NCBI GenBank assembly: GCA_032718475.1
Contig: JAUCBJ010007592.1
Location: 1 to 31,335, forward strand
DNA from: Nemertoderma westbladi
Lineage: Eukaryota; Xenacoelomorpha; Nemertodermatida; Nemertodermatidae
Direction: 5' to 3'
Length of the DNA: 31,335 nt
The position numbers and the translations under genes were made by a program. The notes below the pieces were generated by a model that had not been told where the DNA came from, made no database searches, and worked only from the letters and a program-made list of their open reading frames with translations. Below are positions 1 to 9,385 of the stretch, in pieces; the first letter of the stretch is position 1, and each line of letters begins with the position of its first letter.

Positions 1-735
1 CGGTGGCAGCCAGACCATCCAGTATTACTCTATGAAAATTATCCCAACATAATTGTGCAGAATTACAATTATCGTAAATACTATTCCAATCTATATTTTC
101 TAGATGAGACTTACTTCCTGGCATGTTTGTTTTTCGAAAAATGTGTACCAAACACATTTGTTTCTTCATAAATATTGCAATTTAATTTAAAACTAAAAGC
201 AGAATGGTCGCTAATACCAAAATGGGGTTCACTGCCCACTGATAAAATTAAGTCGTCATCATTGCACAATAAAAGATCTAAAAAGATTTCAACTCTAGTA
301 AGAAAATCGACATTTTGAGTTATATTACTGCACAAAATGATATCTGAAAATTCCATATAGATTTTTGTTGTAATTTTACTATAATCGGTCTAATCAAAAT
401 CTGGGTAATTAAGGTCTCCTAATATTACTGTAGGTTGGGGCATGTCACATAACCAATCGTTTCGCTTACACATTTGTTTATTTATTATAATTATTACACA
501 AATCAGTGCCACCATAACACGATTCTGGTGGTATGAAAATTCAAATGATACGATTATTTTGACCCTATTTAGTATCTAATGCAATGCATTCAATGCTGCT
601 GAATTCCATAGGAATAGTAACTTGTGGTTGAAGGGAACGATGTTTGTTTCCAATTAGATTTAGAATTGTTTCCAATTCTGTCCATTTGGCTGCAATATTA
701 ATAGAGGGAACATTTGCATAGTAGCATTTAAAGTC
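1..735 (-). pseudogene. Decayed non-LTR retrotransposon (LINE) endonuclease domain
   Basis: Read on the minus strand, this is an APE-type endonuclease of a LINE ORF2. The N-terminal part (about 735-565) has the residues KCYYANVPSI...KWTELETIL, like the opening strand of LINE endonucleases. The middle (about 563-390) holds the conserved GDLNYPDFD motif, followed by an in-frame TAG. The frame then continues into the C-terminal motif GISDHSAFSF (the catalytic SDH, about 356-111). Near position 110 the frame shifts, and the text goes on with ENIDWNSIYDNC...CWDNFH, typical of the linker after the endonuclease. So there is at least one premature stop and two frame changes: a dead copy. It runs off the left edge of the window. 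The class is clear from the motifs; the clade (CR1/L2-like is my guess) is not. Confidence 0.8.
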
Positions 736-764
736 AGGTGATATTTCAGATGGGCTCTTTACAC

Positions 765-953
765 TCATGGTGTTGTCTCAGTGGCGGCGTTTTCCGATTG
801 ATTTAGTGTTCGGTTTGGTAGTGTTTGTACTTCAGACTGTGCAGAAGAAGACATAGTCCCTGATGGGTTCTGGGATCTGTTAACCTTTAATTTCCTCCTA
901 GATGTGAGATTGCAGTACGCCAGCCAGGATTGAGAAGAACGCAGTTTCACCAT
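765..953 (-). pseudogene. Short open frame upstream of the LINE endonuclease, possible ORF1/ORF2 junction remnant
   Basis: A 62-codon minus-strand frame lies just 5' of the endonuclease remnant and overlaps it by four bases at 765-768. The protein is rich in Ser, Asn and Gln and has no motif I recognise. Its position suggests the leader of the same LINE copy, but that is inference only. The end near 960 is where a different LINE fragment starts, so one element probably inserted into the other. Confidence 0.3.
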
Positions 954-964
954 TTGGTGAGAGA

Positions 965-1440
965 GAGTACCTGAGCTTTTGTGTCACAATATAATATTCC
1001 AATACCAGCTACACTTACATCTGGTATTCCATAAGCTCTTAGGATTACCATCATTTTACCTTTATAGATAAAGTTTAATGCTTTCTTGAAGTCCACAAAA
1101 GTCATGACAGTGGGGAGATTCTTTGACTTAATTCCCTTAATCAGTCTCCATAGCGCAAGTATCTGAGCTATTGTTGATCTATATGGTCGATGTCCGTTTT
1201 AGGCTCTTATGCAGCAGTTTCTCTATGTGGGGTCTAATTCTATATTTGTTGTATATTTTGGCAGCTACCACAAGTAGGCAGATCCCAAAATAGTTTGTTG
1301 GTACACCGAGGTCTCCTTTCTTAGGGAGAGGCTTTATTGAACTTTAGTCCAAATTGGTGGTGAAAGTGTCGATAAATGTGTGGACTCGTTGGCATATGTA
1401 GGTAGGCATGGATGCTTTGTCCTAGTGGGATGTTTGACCA
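965..1440 (-). pseudogene. Decayed LINE reverse transcriptase fragment (second element)
   Basis: On the minus strand, one frame (about 1340-1180) reads KPLPKKGDLGVPTNYFGICL and then AAKIYNK and RIRPHIE, the classic RT motif 1-2 region of LINEs (PipKKGD...NYRGIsLl...aaKiynk..lnRi). After a frameshift, a second frame (about 1190-965) reads STIAQILALWRLIKGIKSKN, then VMTFVDFKKAL and LRAYGIPDV, which is RT motif A (FVDFKKAF) and its follow-on. The canonical F-D after KKA is changed to L-N. Upstream of KPLPKK the same frame has in-frame stops. The fragment ends abruptly at about 965 beside the other LINE piece. It encodes no working enzyme. Confidence 0.8.
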
Positions 1441-2533
1441 TCAGCGTTATGATTGTTGCTAGGTAGCCTTTAATCCCCAAAACGTTTGGCATTGGTTAAC
1501 AATATTGAATGAATGAAAATGATTACTAATTGCTATGAGTTTACCCATCACTTTTGTAAACTGACAAATAGGAAATGTATTATATATCTAGTTCTATATT
1601 TAATAACATTTTCTGCGTTTATTGTACATGATGGTACATGATGATACTGGAACCACTTCTTTGCGTAGTTTAGTTATTGTAAAGCTTTCAAAATTCTTAT
1701 AAGTTGGCCAAAATGATGTACCGATATGTCATTGTATGAAAATGGTACTAGTCAGCATTAGGGATTGTGATGGGATCGAGTTCTGAGATCCCGACCGGGT
1801 AAGGTTGTACGCGTCACTTGGTTGCTGGGCTGCTGGGCTGATATCTTTAGCCGAAGGCCGTTGGGGAAAAACAACAGAGTTTGGTTTCTCAGTATTAATA
1901 GTTCCAGTGATAATAGCACAGTATGTATAACAAATAATAATATAAATTGTAATACAGAATGATGACAGCAATATATGAAATGACGGTCAAAACTATGCCG
2001 GTCCGCAACTGTGTAATAATGAACTCACCGGTAAATCAGTAATCAGAGTAACTATATGGTTGATACATATTGGTTTCACCTCTAAGCTACTGTGGCCTTT
2101 GGTACCCAATGGATGCCCTCCTGTCCTTCCCCCACGTGCTGCCCTGCCCGCTATTGGCTTATATACTACTTGTCACTTCGCCACTCCGTGTAGGTGTTAC
2201 TCCCTGGTGCTAGCCTCGCTAGCTGGGTTGTCCCTCTGAGGTGGTTTGACCTCTCACCTCTCTCTGTGGCTTAGGGCGTGTGTCCCCCCCCCCCCCCCCG
2301 AGTTGGTTATGAGGCGAGATTATTATTGGTAATCTCGCATCGCCAACTATATTGGTAAAAATGCCACTGGTCCCATTTTTGGGTGGGTAATGTAGGGAAT
2401 TGAATCCGCTTACAGGGATCCTTGTTTATTTACTTAAACCTCCCTCACTGTGCTCGTTCGGTATATAAATATATACCCTCAAGTGTTTTTATGCTGAAAA
2501 GTTTTACTTTACATTACACACACACACACTGAT
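1441..2533. other. Non-coding stretch, likely including the upstream region of the hnRNP M-like gene
   Basis: I see no gene here. It holds a poly-C run at 2284-2299 (16 C), an 8-bp hairpin GCGAGATT/AATCTCGC at 2314-2338 (9-nt loop), and a short CA repeat at about 2516-2529 directly before the predicted splice donor. The GC-richer part, 2080-2340, could be promoter or first exon of the downstream gene, but no core promoter element is convincing. Confidence 0.4.
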
Positions 2534-2667
2534 GTAAGTTTGTGTTTCATGTTTATTTATTTAAAAGTGAAAATTTATTTAAAAGATCCAACCCAATCTT
2601 GATTTCACATTGTGGGTGTTGCTATTGTATTGTAAAGGAAGTAATTGTTAATTTATGTTTTTTTTAG
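2534..2667 (+). other. Putative 5' UTR intron of the hnRNP M-like gene
   Basis: A donor GTAAGT at 2534-2539 and an acceptor with eight T followed by AG at 2666-2667 bracket 134 bases. The acceptor lies 10 bases before the ATG at 2678. The open frame can be extended through the acceptor to a TTG at 2645, but those codons spell the pyrimidine tract, so they are almost certainly intronic. The acceptor is convincing; the donor choice is inference and a more distant donor is possible. Confidence 0.5.
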
Positions 2668-2677
2668 ATCATCAGAT

Positions 2678-4816
2678 ATGTCATCATTTGGGAGACGCAA
2701 TCAATTATCTGATGCCTTTGATGGTTCATCCCATGGAAGATTTCAGCCATATCCATCAAAAGCAGGGAGAACAGTTGTAAGCAACAAATATGTGTCAAGC
2801 CCTAAGCGTGTTGTAGTTTCCAATATCCCAGTAGAATTGACATGGCGTGATCTAAAGGATTTTTTAAGACCCATAGTTGGTGAAGCAGCTTTTATCGATA
2901 TGCCTCCCAGGGAAGGCATTGCGTATGTAGAATTTGCAAACATTGAGACTGCACAGAAAGCGTTAAGAATTGAATTGGAGGACCTTGAAATCAAGGGTAA
3001 AACACTTCAGATTAGAGAGGAAACCGATAAGGACCGGTCATTGAAAAAAAATGTTCCATTAAGAAATAGGCCATTCAATGAAAAGGGTTTTAAAATGGAA
3101 AGTTATCCGCATTTACTTAGTGAAAATCCGCTTCATCCGGGAGATATAAGTAATTCTAGAAATGTATACCATCCCAGTTTCACAGATCTTCTAAATAACA
3201 TACCGATTCATCGTCCCGGTGTTATGTATCATCCTGGTGACATGAATCAACCAGGTGATGGACGTTACCCAGGTGAGATGAATCGTCCTCGTGAAATGTT
3301 TCATCCTTACCCACCCCCAACTGGTGATATAGGCCTACCTCATCCTAATGACATTAATCCTGGTAACCATCCTCATCTCATGCGCCACCCCGATGATCAT
3401 CACATGAGGGATCTACCACAAGTAGTACATCAGCCCGACCATCATAATTTTCAGGACACCAACGTTTCTCATGGCAGTGCTATAGCAAACCCTCTCAATA
3501 CAGGTGGTGATATATCATCCATCTTAAATCAGTTAGGCCCACTAGCTAAGCTGATTATGACGCCTCAAGTGCTTGATGCTGTACGTGATGGTGTGTTGTG
3601 TGATACTGTTTTCGTCTCTAATCTTGATTATGGTGTGAAACCAAAGCAATTACGCGATATTTTCCGTGTCGTTGGACATATAAGGAATTGTGAAATTATG
3701 GAGGATCACAAGGGTGTAAGTAAGGGTTTCGGAACTGTACAATTTTCCATGCCGGAAGAAGCATTGAAAGCTATCGCCACTTTTCATGGTCAAATTCTTA
3801 ATAACCGAGCGCTTGCAGTTAAATTTGATGATAAATGCTTACGTAAGATTGAGCGACAATATCCACGTGATACACCCCTAGTACCGCGTGGAGGCCCACT
3901 GCCACCATTGCCCGCTCCCCTTCAAAGTTCTTATCAACATCATCAGACACATCAATTTCCTCTGCATCAGTGTCAGGCTCCATTTGACAGGAGTTTTGAA
4001 CAACAATCAGGTAGGCAGCTAGGTTATTCGTCAAATAATCTTCAAAGTCGGCCATTTAGTAATGTAGACTATGATCATGGCAGTAGGAATTTAGGTGAAA
4101 TGCCTCATGTTGGGGAATTTCCAGAACAAAGAAAACCAGATCCACCTCATGAATTACAACAGCAAAACGAATCAGTTGGCATCCAATCATCCTCTTCTCA
4201 AAATCAAGAAGTATTGTTGCAGACTTTAGTATCTATGTTGAAAAAGGATAAGGGTGAAGGTGGATCTATGTTAAAACAGTTGGGAAATATTTTGGGACAA
4301 GTTGAAAAGGATTCATCAGTGACACAGCAGATACCATCTACTGAGAACCCTGGATTAGGAATTCCACCACCAAGCGGAAATTTCCATCCTAGTTTCCTTG
4401 AGAGATTTCCACCACCAACTGCTAATTTACATCGCAGTTTTCAAGACGGTGTGCCGCCACCGATTGTTACACATGTGAGGCCGCCCCAGATTGCCACTTA
4501 CAATCCACCAGGAGTTAAGATTGCCCCTAATGCAACAGTCTTTAGTGGTATGGGTGACATGCTGCCGAGTACTAATCCATCCAGTTATAGTGTCTTTGTG
4601 GGGAATCTTCCTTTCGAGTTTACATGGCAACAGTTGCTTGAAACATTTAAAGTTGCTGGTAATGTTGTCTTGTCAGAGATAAAGATGGATGGGTTGAGAT
4701 CTAGAGGCTGTGGTGTTGTTTGCTTTGATTCTCTTACTGCCGCTAAAACAGCTGTTTCTATGTTTGATATGAGAATGATTGGTGGAAGGCCTGCAAATGT
4801 TAGGCTCATGACTTAA
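2678..4816 (+). CDS. HNRNPM: hnRNP M / MYEF2-like protein with three RRMs
   Basis: The frame encodes 712 residues with three RNA recognition motifs at about 44-114, 310-385 and 638-711, the arrangement of hnRNP M and myelin expression factor 2 (nuclear pre-mRNA binding and splicing control). RRM1 has RNP2 VVVSNI and RNP1 EGIAYVEF; RRM2 has VFVSNLDYGV and KGFGTVQF; RRM3 has VFVGNLPFEFTW and RGCGVVCF. FTW in RRM3 and NLDY in RRM2 are hnRNP M-like. The linker at 150-260 is rich in His, Pro, Gly and Asp with repeated HPGD-type units; the second linker is rich in Gln, Ser and Pro with a PPP repeat at 562-596. The start is the ATG at 2678, just after a likely acceptor and with G at -3. The coding sequence has no intron, unlike the many-exon vertebrate gene, so a retrogene is possible. 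No stop or frameshift is seen. Family call fairly sure; exact orthology less so. Confidence 0.72.
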   Translation: MSSFGRRNQLSDAFDGSSHGRFQPYPSKAGRTVVSNKYVSSPKRVVVSNIPVELTWRDLKDFLRPIVGEAAFIDMPPREGIAYVEFANIETAQKALRIELEDLEIKGKTLQIREETDKDRSLKKNVPLRNRPFNEKGFKMESYPHLLSENPLHPGDISNSRNVYHPSFTDLLNNIPIHRPGVMYHPGDMNQPGDGRYPGEMNRPREMFHPYPPPTGDIGLPHPNDINPGNHPHLMRHPDDHHMRDLPQVVHQPDHHNFQDTNVSHGSAIANPLNTGGDISSILNQLGPLAKLIMTPQVLDAVRDGVLCDTVFVSNLDYGVKPKQLRDIFRVVGHIRNCEIMEDHKGVSKGFGTVQFSMPEEALKAIATFHGQILNNRALAVKFDDKCLRKIERQYPRDTPLVPRGGPLPPLPAPLQSSYQHHQTHQFPLHQCQAPFDRSFEQQSGRQLGYSSNNLQSRPFSNVDYDHGSRNLGEMPHVGEFPEQRKPDPPHELQQQNESVGIQSSSSQNQEVLLQTLVSMLKKDKGEGGSMLKQLGNILGQVEKDSSVTQQIPSTENPGLGIPPPSGNFHPSFLERFPPPTANLHRSFQDGVPPPIVTHVRPPQIATYNPPGVKIAPNATVFSGMGDMLPSTNPSSYSVFVGNLPFEFTWQQLLETFKVAGNVVLSEIKMDGLRSRGCGVVCFDSLTAAKTAVSMFDMRMIGGRPANVRLMT

Positions 4817-5028
4817 TGATTTGAAGATGAAGAATTGTACCGAATTTATCTGGTCTTGATTTTGTTGTGTCTTTATTTGTAATGTAAGTGTATATTAACT
4901 CAACTGCTATGTATTTTGACATTTGAATTTAAAAGGAAGTGTTGATCTTGATTCTAGCTGGTTATACTCGAGGTAGTAGGTAATATAATATATCAATGTT
5001 AATTAAGGTATAATGTTTTAATTATTTG
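4817..5028 (+). other. Probable 3' UTR of the hnRNP M-like gene
   Basis: AT-rich sequence follows the TAA stop. I find no AATAAA in this stretch, so the end of the transcript is not located; it may continue past the inverted-repeat element that follows. Confidence 0.4.
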
Positions 5029-5212
5029 TGTTTAAACGGGAATTTAACGGGATTTGTTTTATTTTCGGGATTTGAACTGAAATTGAGACAATTTTAATTT
5101 CTCGTTAATATTTTAAATTTGGGATCTCGTAAAAACTTCACCTATATCGGAATTATATTTTTTGTCGGAATCCTGATTTCTCGAGATATTGGTCAGAATC
5201 CCCGTTTAAACA
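5029..5212. mobile_element. Short inverted-repeat element (MITE-like), TGTTTAAACG family, copy 1
   Basis: The left end TGTTTAAACGGGAATT at 5029 is matched by the reverse complement of the right end, TGTTTAAACGGGGATT, ending at 5212: 15 of 16 bases. Inside are several GGGATTT / cGGGATcTcG words and the complement ATTCC/ATCC words near the right end. It is 184 bp with no coding capacity. Two related sequences occur at 14648-14989 and 15658-15822. A clear target duplication is not visible. It is best read as a non-autonomous DNA transposon, in the 3' flank of the hnRNP M-like gene. Confidence 0.7.
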
Positions 5213-7470
5213 TGTTACACCATTAATGTATCATTATTGTGGTGTATTGTAAGTTGTTAGGCAGTCTTTCTGTAGTTGTAGTAGTGAATTTCCCAGGCAA
5301 AATAGCCCATTTAGTAAATATATGTAATGTACACTATATACACACACACAGTATTTGTGTATTTACATTGTCTTGAGGGCAATGTATTGCTTATTTGTAT
5401 TTGTGCATAAGGCCATAGAGCAGGGCGATCAGTACTGCGACTTTGTTTCATGTTTCTTTCATTATTAACTTCTTGTTGACCGGTTGCGAACATTTATTAG
5501 TTAGTGTAAAACTAATTTGGCTAAGAAATGGTTGTAGTTTTTAATTCTAGTAAAGTCCGCTTCACAGATACACTTCGATGTGTCTGCGCTGAGGTTATGC
5601 ATCGCATTTTGAACTTAACAGGAATTAATGCAGCGTAACGTGGTAACATTAAATCTATCCTACGTGTCTGTCGGAGCGGCTATTTTCTTAATCCTTATTC
5701 CTACTCCTAATTTACAAGCTTATTTACATTCATGGCATGTATATACTATATACCATATTTTATTAAAAAGTAAGTGTTTATGGCTTGTTAGAACGCACGT
5801 GCAGTTAGTTCAGTAGCCTTCCAAAATGCTTTTTATTTAAATAAGTTTGTGGTCCAATATTTGTCATGTAATAATATATTCGTTGAGGCTGTTTGTATTA
5901 TTAAATTGTGGGTCGATGAGTCAGTTTCGAAATGGCATTAAAATGTGTCTAAAGGAATTGTGTCCCTGTTTTGAATTTTGAATTCGTTAGTACTTTACCA
6001 TGTAGGGGAAAGGAGAGGGGTAGGTCTGGATGTTCAATCCAGGTCAGATTGGGAACTCAAATTATATGTGGTGTGTATCATATGGTGTTCATTTAAACTT
6101 ACTTCACAGTGTGGTGATGTCTTTTAGGATTATTGATAAAACATTTTGTTATTCCGTTTTGTTTTTTTTATCAGGTTGAAAATCAACTTATATTGAAAGG
6201 TAGATGTTGATACTCATACAAGTGAATTAAATGGTATTTCTGTTAGTGAGCTTCGAATGTATTATTGGATTTAATTAATCGTTCTTTTGTATCGGAATCT
6301 TATTGAATTTGCCATATTTGCTCGTCAACTACTTTTTAACGATTCTAATAACAGATGGAACTAAATAGTTGTGCTGAATTGTAATGTCAAGAGATTAACC
6401 ATATTGAAATAGCCACTGACACATTGTAGCGAGGGCCTAGGGGCGTGATACAGATAATCGTAATTCAACGCTGTCGCTTATCTTCTGATTGATTTTTATA
6501 TTTGATTCTTAAGACGAGAATAATGTTATATATAATTATGTTTACAATTTGTATTACTCTATTACTAGGCGCAGTTAGGTGCGGGAGTAGACGCAAACAA
6601 CAATCAACAAATAACAGCTTATTACGGAACAGTAAACTGTGCGCTATTGACTTTGGGTATTGTTTAGGTTAGATTAACATGCCACTCTAACCTGTTGGTT
6701 ATTATTTCTTATTGATAAAAACATTTTGATACGCCAAGACGAGATATTAATTCACCGAGATTGAATTTGCTTCAATATCCCCTCCCACCGTCTCAATTTG
6801 GGGCAGTGCGGTGCGCCTTTCTTTTAAGTGTTGTCTAAAACAATTGGATGATTTTGTTTTTATGTTGAGTTTTCTAATTATTATTGTAAATGGTAGTAAA
6901 GTCCAATTATTATTAAATGATAATGCTGAGTTGTTGACGTAACGAGAGTCGTTAAAGTTGGAAAACCACTTCCTAATGTCTCCTTAGCATTTACTGCGGT
7001 AAGTCACACATTCTGCTACTCACTATATCATTTATTTTCGTAATGAATAATGAAATGGTCGATTATTCTCACGTTAAAAATATGGGTTGTTTGATCAAGT
7101 TGAAATTTAAATATAGATTGTTGGAGATTTTCATTAGTTTTAGGTTCAATTATGGATTGTAATCGGTTGAGCTAATTAACGCTGGTTGATTTTCGGATGA
7201 CTCATTAGCTATAATTTTAGTAGCCTGTTGTTAATATATTTGACTGGTCTGCGATATCCTCGGAATCGATAAGTATGTTATTTGTAAGCACTGATATTGG
7301 CTTGAATCGCTATTTTTTAATTTTTATGAAAAAACTGGCAAAAATCGTGAACGTGTTACTATTACGATTATTTAATTAGTATTTATTTAGAATTAAAATC
7401 ATTCTAGAATTTAGTTTTACTGTGATTTTAGTGTTCGTAAAGGTATATCGTTACACTACGTACTTTATTA
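5213..7470. other. AT-rich stretch with no recognised gene
   Basis: Only short open frames (60-odd codons) with no family resemblance occur here. There is a CA run at about 5340-5350. I see no RNA gene or further repeat structure by eye. Parts may be 3' UTR or intron of a flanking gene. Confidence 0.5.
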
Positions 7471-7887
7471 CACCATAACCCTTAATACAACAACCATTTT
7501 TAGGGGGTCGGAGCCCCCCCCCCCCCCCCCCCTAATTTTTTTCAAATTTCAATAAAATGCTACGAAATTTGGTATGATGATAGATCGACACCTTTTCTTA
7601 CTGGTGACCTGGCCGGATTTTTCAATTTCTCAATTATTTCTATACAACAAGCCCTTAAAAATGTCTATTTAGCAATGTTTAACCACCCCGTAGACTTTTT
7701 TTTGTCTTTAGAATGTAATCTGGATATCATTAGAGCCGAGCCGCCTTCATCTGCAGTTTCCAAATCAGAAAACCGTTTTAAATTTAACCAAAAGTGGCAA
7801 AGATATTATCGAAAAACTAATGTGCAAATTTTGAGACGTAAATCGCTATAATTCTGATGTTTTTTTGTCTTTATTCTAAATATATAG

Positions 7888-8168
7888 ATATATAATGTAA
7901 ATAAGACAATATGATAATGCTCTCCATAGCGAAAAATATCAACCGGCCTTATTGGGGCTCGAACCCGGTACCTAGGTTTCAAACTTCTGGTTATCATCAG
8001 CCGGGTGAGTGTACTGAGCTACCAGGCCGGATGAATATTTCGCTATGGAGTGGAAGATCATATTAAGGCCATACAATCGCCCAATCCACTCCGGTCAATC
8101 ACAATTACTCCGGTTGATATTTTTCGCTATGGAGAGCATTATGATATTGTCCTATTTACATTAGATAT
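7888..8168. mobile_element. Nested inverted-repeat element enclosing a tRNA-like sequence
   Basis: Arms 7888-7946 and 8110-8168 are inverted copies of about 59 bp with only a few mismatches; the core word is GCTCTCCATAGCGAAAAATA. Between them lies an 88-nt tRNA-like segment on the minus strand and a second partial copy of CGCTATGGAGTGGA near 8040. The whole sits inside the TA-flanked element 7471-8617. Ends, size and lack of coding fit a MITE, but the tRNA-like core fits a SINE; the two features together are unusual. Confidence 0.75.
7943..8030 (-). other. tRNA-like sequence (tRNA-Ile-like, probably SINE or tRNA-derived)
   Basis: On the minus strand the segment has an A-box-like TAGCTCAGTACA (8021-8010) and a perfect B box GGTTCGAGCCC (7965-7955). 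The ends CCGGCCT and AGGCCGG can form a 7-bp acceptor stem. The anticodon region reads CCCGGCTGATGATAACCAG, close to the CCGGCTGATAACCGG arm of tRNA-Ile(GAT) but with an extra GAT, so the loop is too long for normal decoding. No CCA is present. It is therefore probably not a working tRNA; the internal polymerase III promoter boxes may still be active. Confidence 0.65.
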
Positions 8169-8199
8169 TTAACTAGCAGGCAATACCCGAGGCATGTTA

Positions 8200-8290
8200 C
8201 CCGGTATTTCTCACTACCGGCATAGGCCTACTGGCGTATTGGTACCGGTATAGGCCTACTGACGTACCGGTACCCAGTACCGGTACCGAA
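8200..8290. repeat. Short degenerate repeats built on ACCGGTA and ATAGGCCTACTG
   Basis: Two imperfect copies of ACCGG(C/T)ATAGGCCTACTG(G/A)CGT occur about 35 bp apart, followed by ACCGGTACCCAGT and ACCGGTACCG. The word ACCGGTA or its near palindrome ACCGGT is repeated four times in under 100 bp. It is non-coding and lies inside the outer inverted-repeat element. Confidence 0.6.
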
Positions 8291-8400
8291 CGTGAATTAA
8301 ACTTTTCGAAAAGTGGCCTATAATGACCGCTGGTTAAAGTTATACACACATGCCAAGTTCCAGCGCAATCCCTCCGCCCGTTTTGGAGGAGTTTGAACAC

Positions 8401-8435
<35 letters not shown>

Positions 8436-8436
8436 A
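8401..8436. repeat. AG microsatellite
   Basis: A run of (AG)n with one AA interruption, inside the outer inverted-repeat element near its right arm. Confidence 0.9.
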
Positions 8437-8617
8437 TTTGATTTTTATCGATTTTTGTCGAAATAGCTCATAAATTGAAAAATCCGGCCTGGCCAGGAGT
8501 AAGAAAAATCAGTCGAAACTATCATCATACCAAATTTCGTAGCATATGATTGAAATTTGAAAAAATTAGGGGGGCTCTGACCCCCTAACAATTGTTGTTG
8601 TATTAAGGGTTATGGTG

Positions 8618-8910
8618 TATTTGAAAGGGTCACTATTCAACGTTTAAGGTCTTTGTATATTTATTTAAGTAAATAATAATCAATTATACCCCATGACCCG
8701 TAATATAGTGTCATTTTCTAATGACACGGATACCCCCCCCCCCCCCCCCCCCCCCCCAATATTTCTACAAATCTTTATCATATTGCTTGAAATTTGAAAC
8801 ACAACTAGTTCAACTCACTGTGGTTGATACCATGAAGCCGGAATTTTCGATTTCGCCTTTAAATTTTTTTTATAAGCGTTTTAAAAATGTGTCTTGCGAT
8901 TTGCACATCA
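8618..8910. other. Spacer with hairpin and 25-nt poly-C tract
   Basis: No gene. A perfect hairpin GTGTCATT-TTCT-AATGACAC lies at 8708-8727, directly before a run of 25 C (8733-8757). The 70-codon frame starting here begins inside the poly-C tract (Pro run) and has no family resemblance. Confidence 0.5.
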
Positions 8911-9385
8911 ATCATCGCCATTCTTCACATTAACCTCACTTTATAGATATCATTAAAAAGCTTGCGGTTCAAGGATTCCAAATATGTAACAATATCTGAA
9001 TCTCGTTGAGAAACAGCTGAGATATGGCGTTCAAAGATTGCAAGAAGTATTGTTAGCTGCAGGCCATTTATTCTATTTAATAAATACACAAAATTCTAGA
9101 ACGTGTTATTTATTTTATGAGTTGGTGGGCAACAGCGCGAGCGGTATTCCTATCCAATATATATATTGCGTAGCTATTCATACTTAAACAAAATGTTCCA
9201 GAACATTGTTAATTTATTAAATAGAATAAATGGCATAGTGAACGATAATTCTTGCAATCTTTGAACGGCTATATCTCAGCTGGTTCTCAACGAAATTCAG
9301 ACATTGTTACATATTTGGAATCCTTGCAACGCAAGCTTTCTATTGATATTAAACAATTACGACTAATGTGAAGAATGGCAATGAT
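8911..9385. repeat. Large foldback (inverted) repeat, arms of about 195 bp
   Basis: The left arm 8911-9106 and right arm 9190-9385 are inverted copies; conserved words include CCATTCTTCACATTA, AAGGATTCCAAATATGTAAC, AGCTGAGATAT, AAAGATTGCAAGAA and CCATTTATTCTATTTAATAA. The loop is about 83 bp. I judge the arms roughly 80% alike by eye. The right arm runs into the start of the LINE reverse transcriptase frame, and weak resemblance seems to continue left of 8911 to about 8887. Confidence 0.8.

Larger units (their letters stand above)
7471..8617. mobile_element. TA-flanked inverted-repeat DNA element (outer element of a nest)
   Basis: The left arm (7471-about 7655) and right arm (about 8455-8617, reversed) match closely over some 160-185 bp. 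Both ends read CACCATAACCC inward, and the flanking bases are TA on each side, as in a Tc1/mariner-type target duplication. Shared inner words include CTACGAAATTTGGTATGATG and CCGGATTTTTCAATTT. A poly-C tract (7514-7532) interrupts the left arm where the right arm has only six C. No transposase is encoded. The interior carries a second inverted-repeat element (7888-8168), ACCGGTA-rich repeats and an AG microsatellite. Confidence 0.75.

Noticed and set aside
2645-2677. Eleven extra N-terminal codons of the hnRNP M-like frame
   Set aside because: They start at a non-ATG codon and translate a pyrimidine tract plus AG, i.e. a splice acceptor.
7943-8030. Functional tRNA gene
   Set aside because: The anticodon loop has three extra bases and the sequence lies inside inverted repeats; I call it tRNA-like only.
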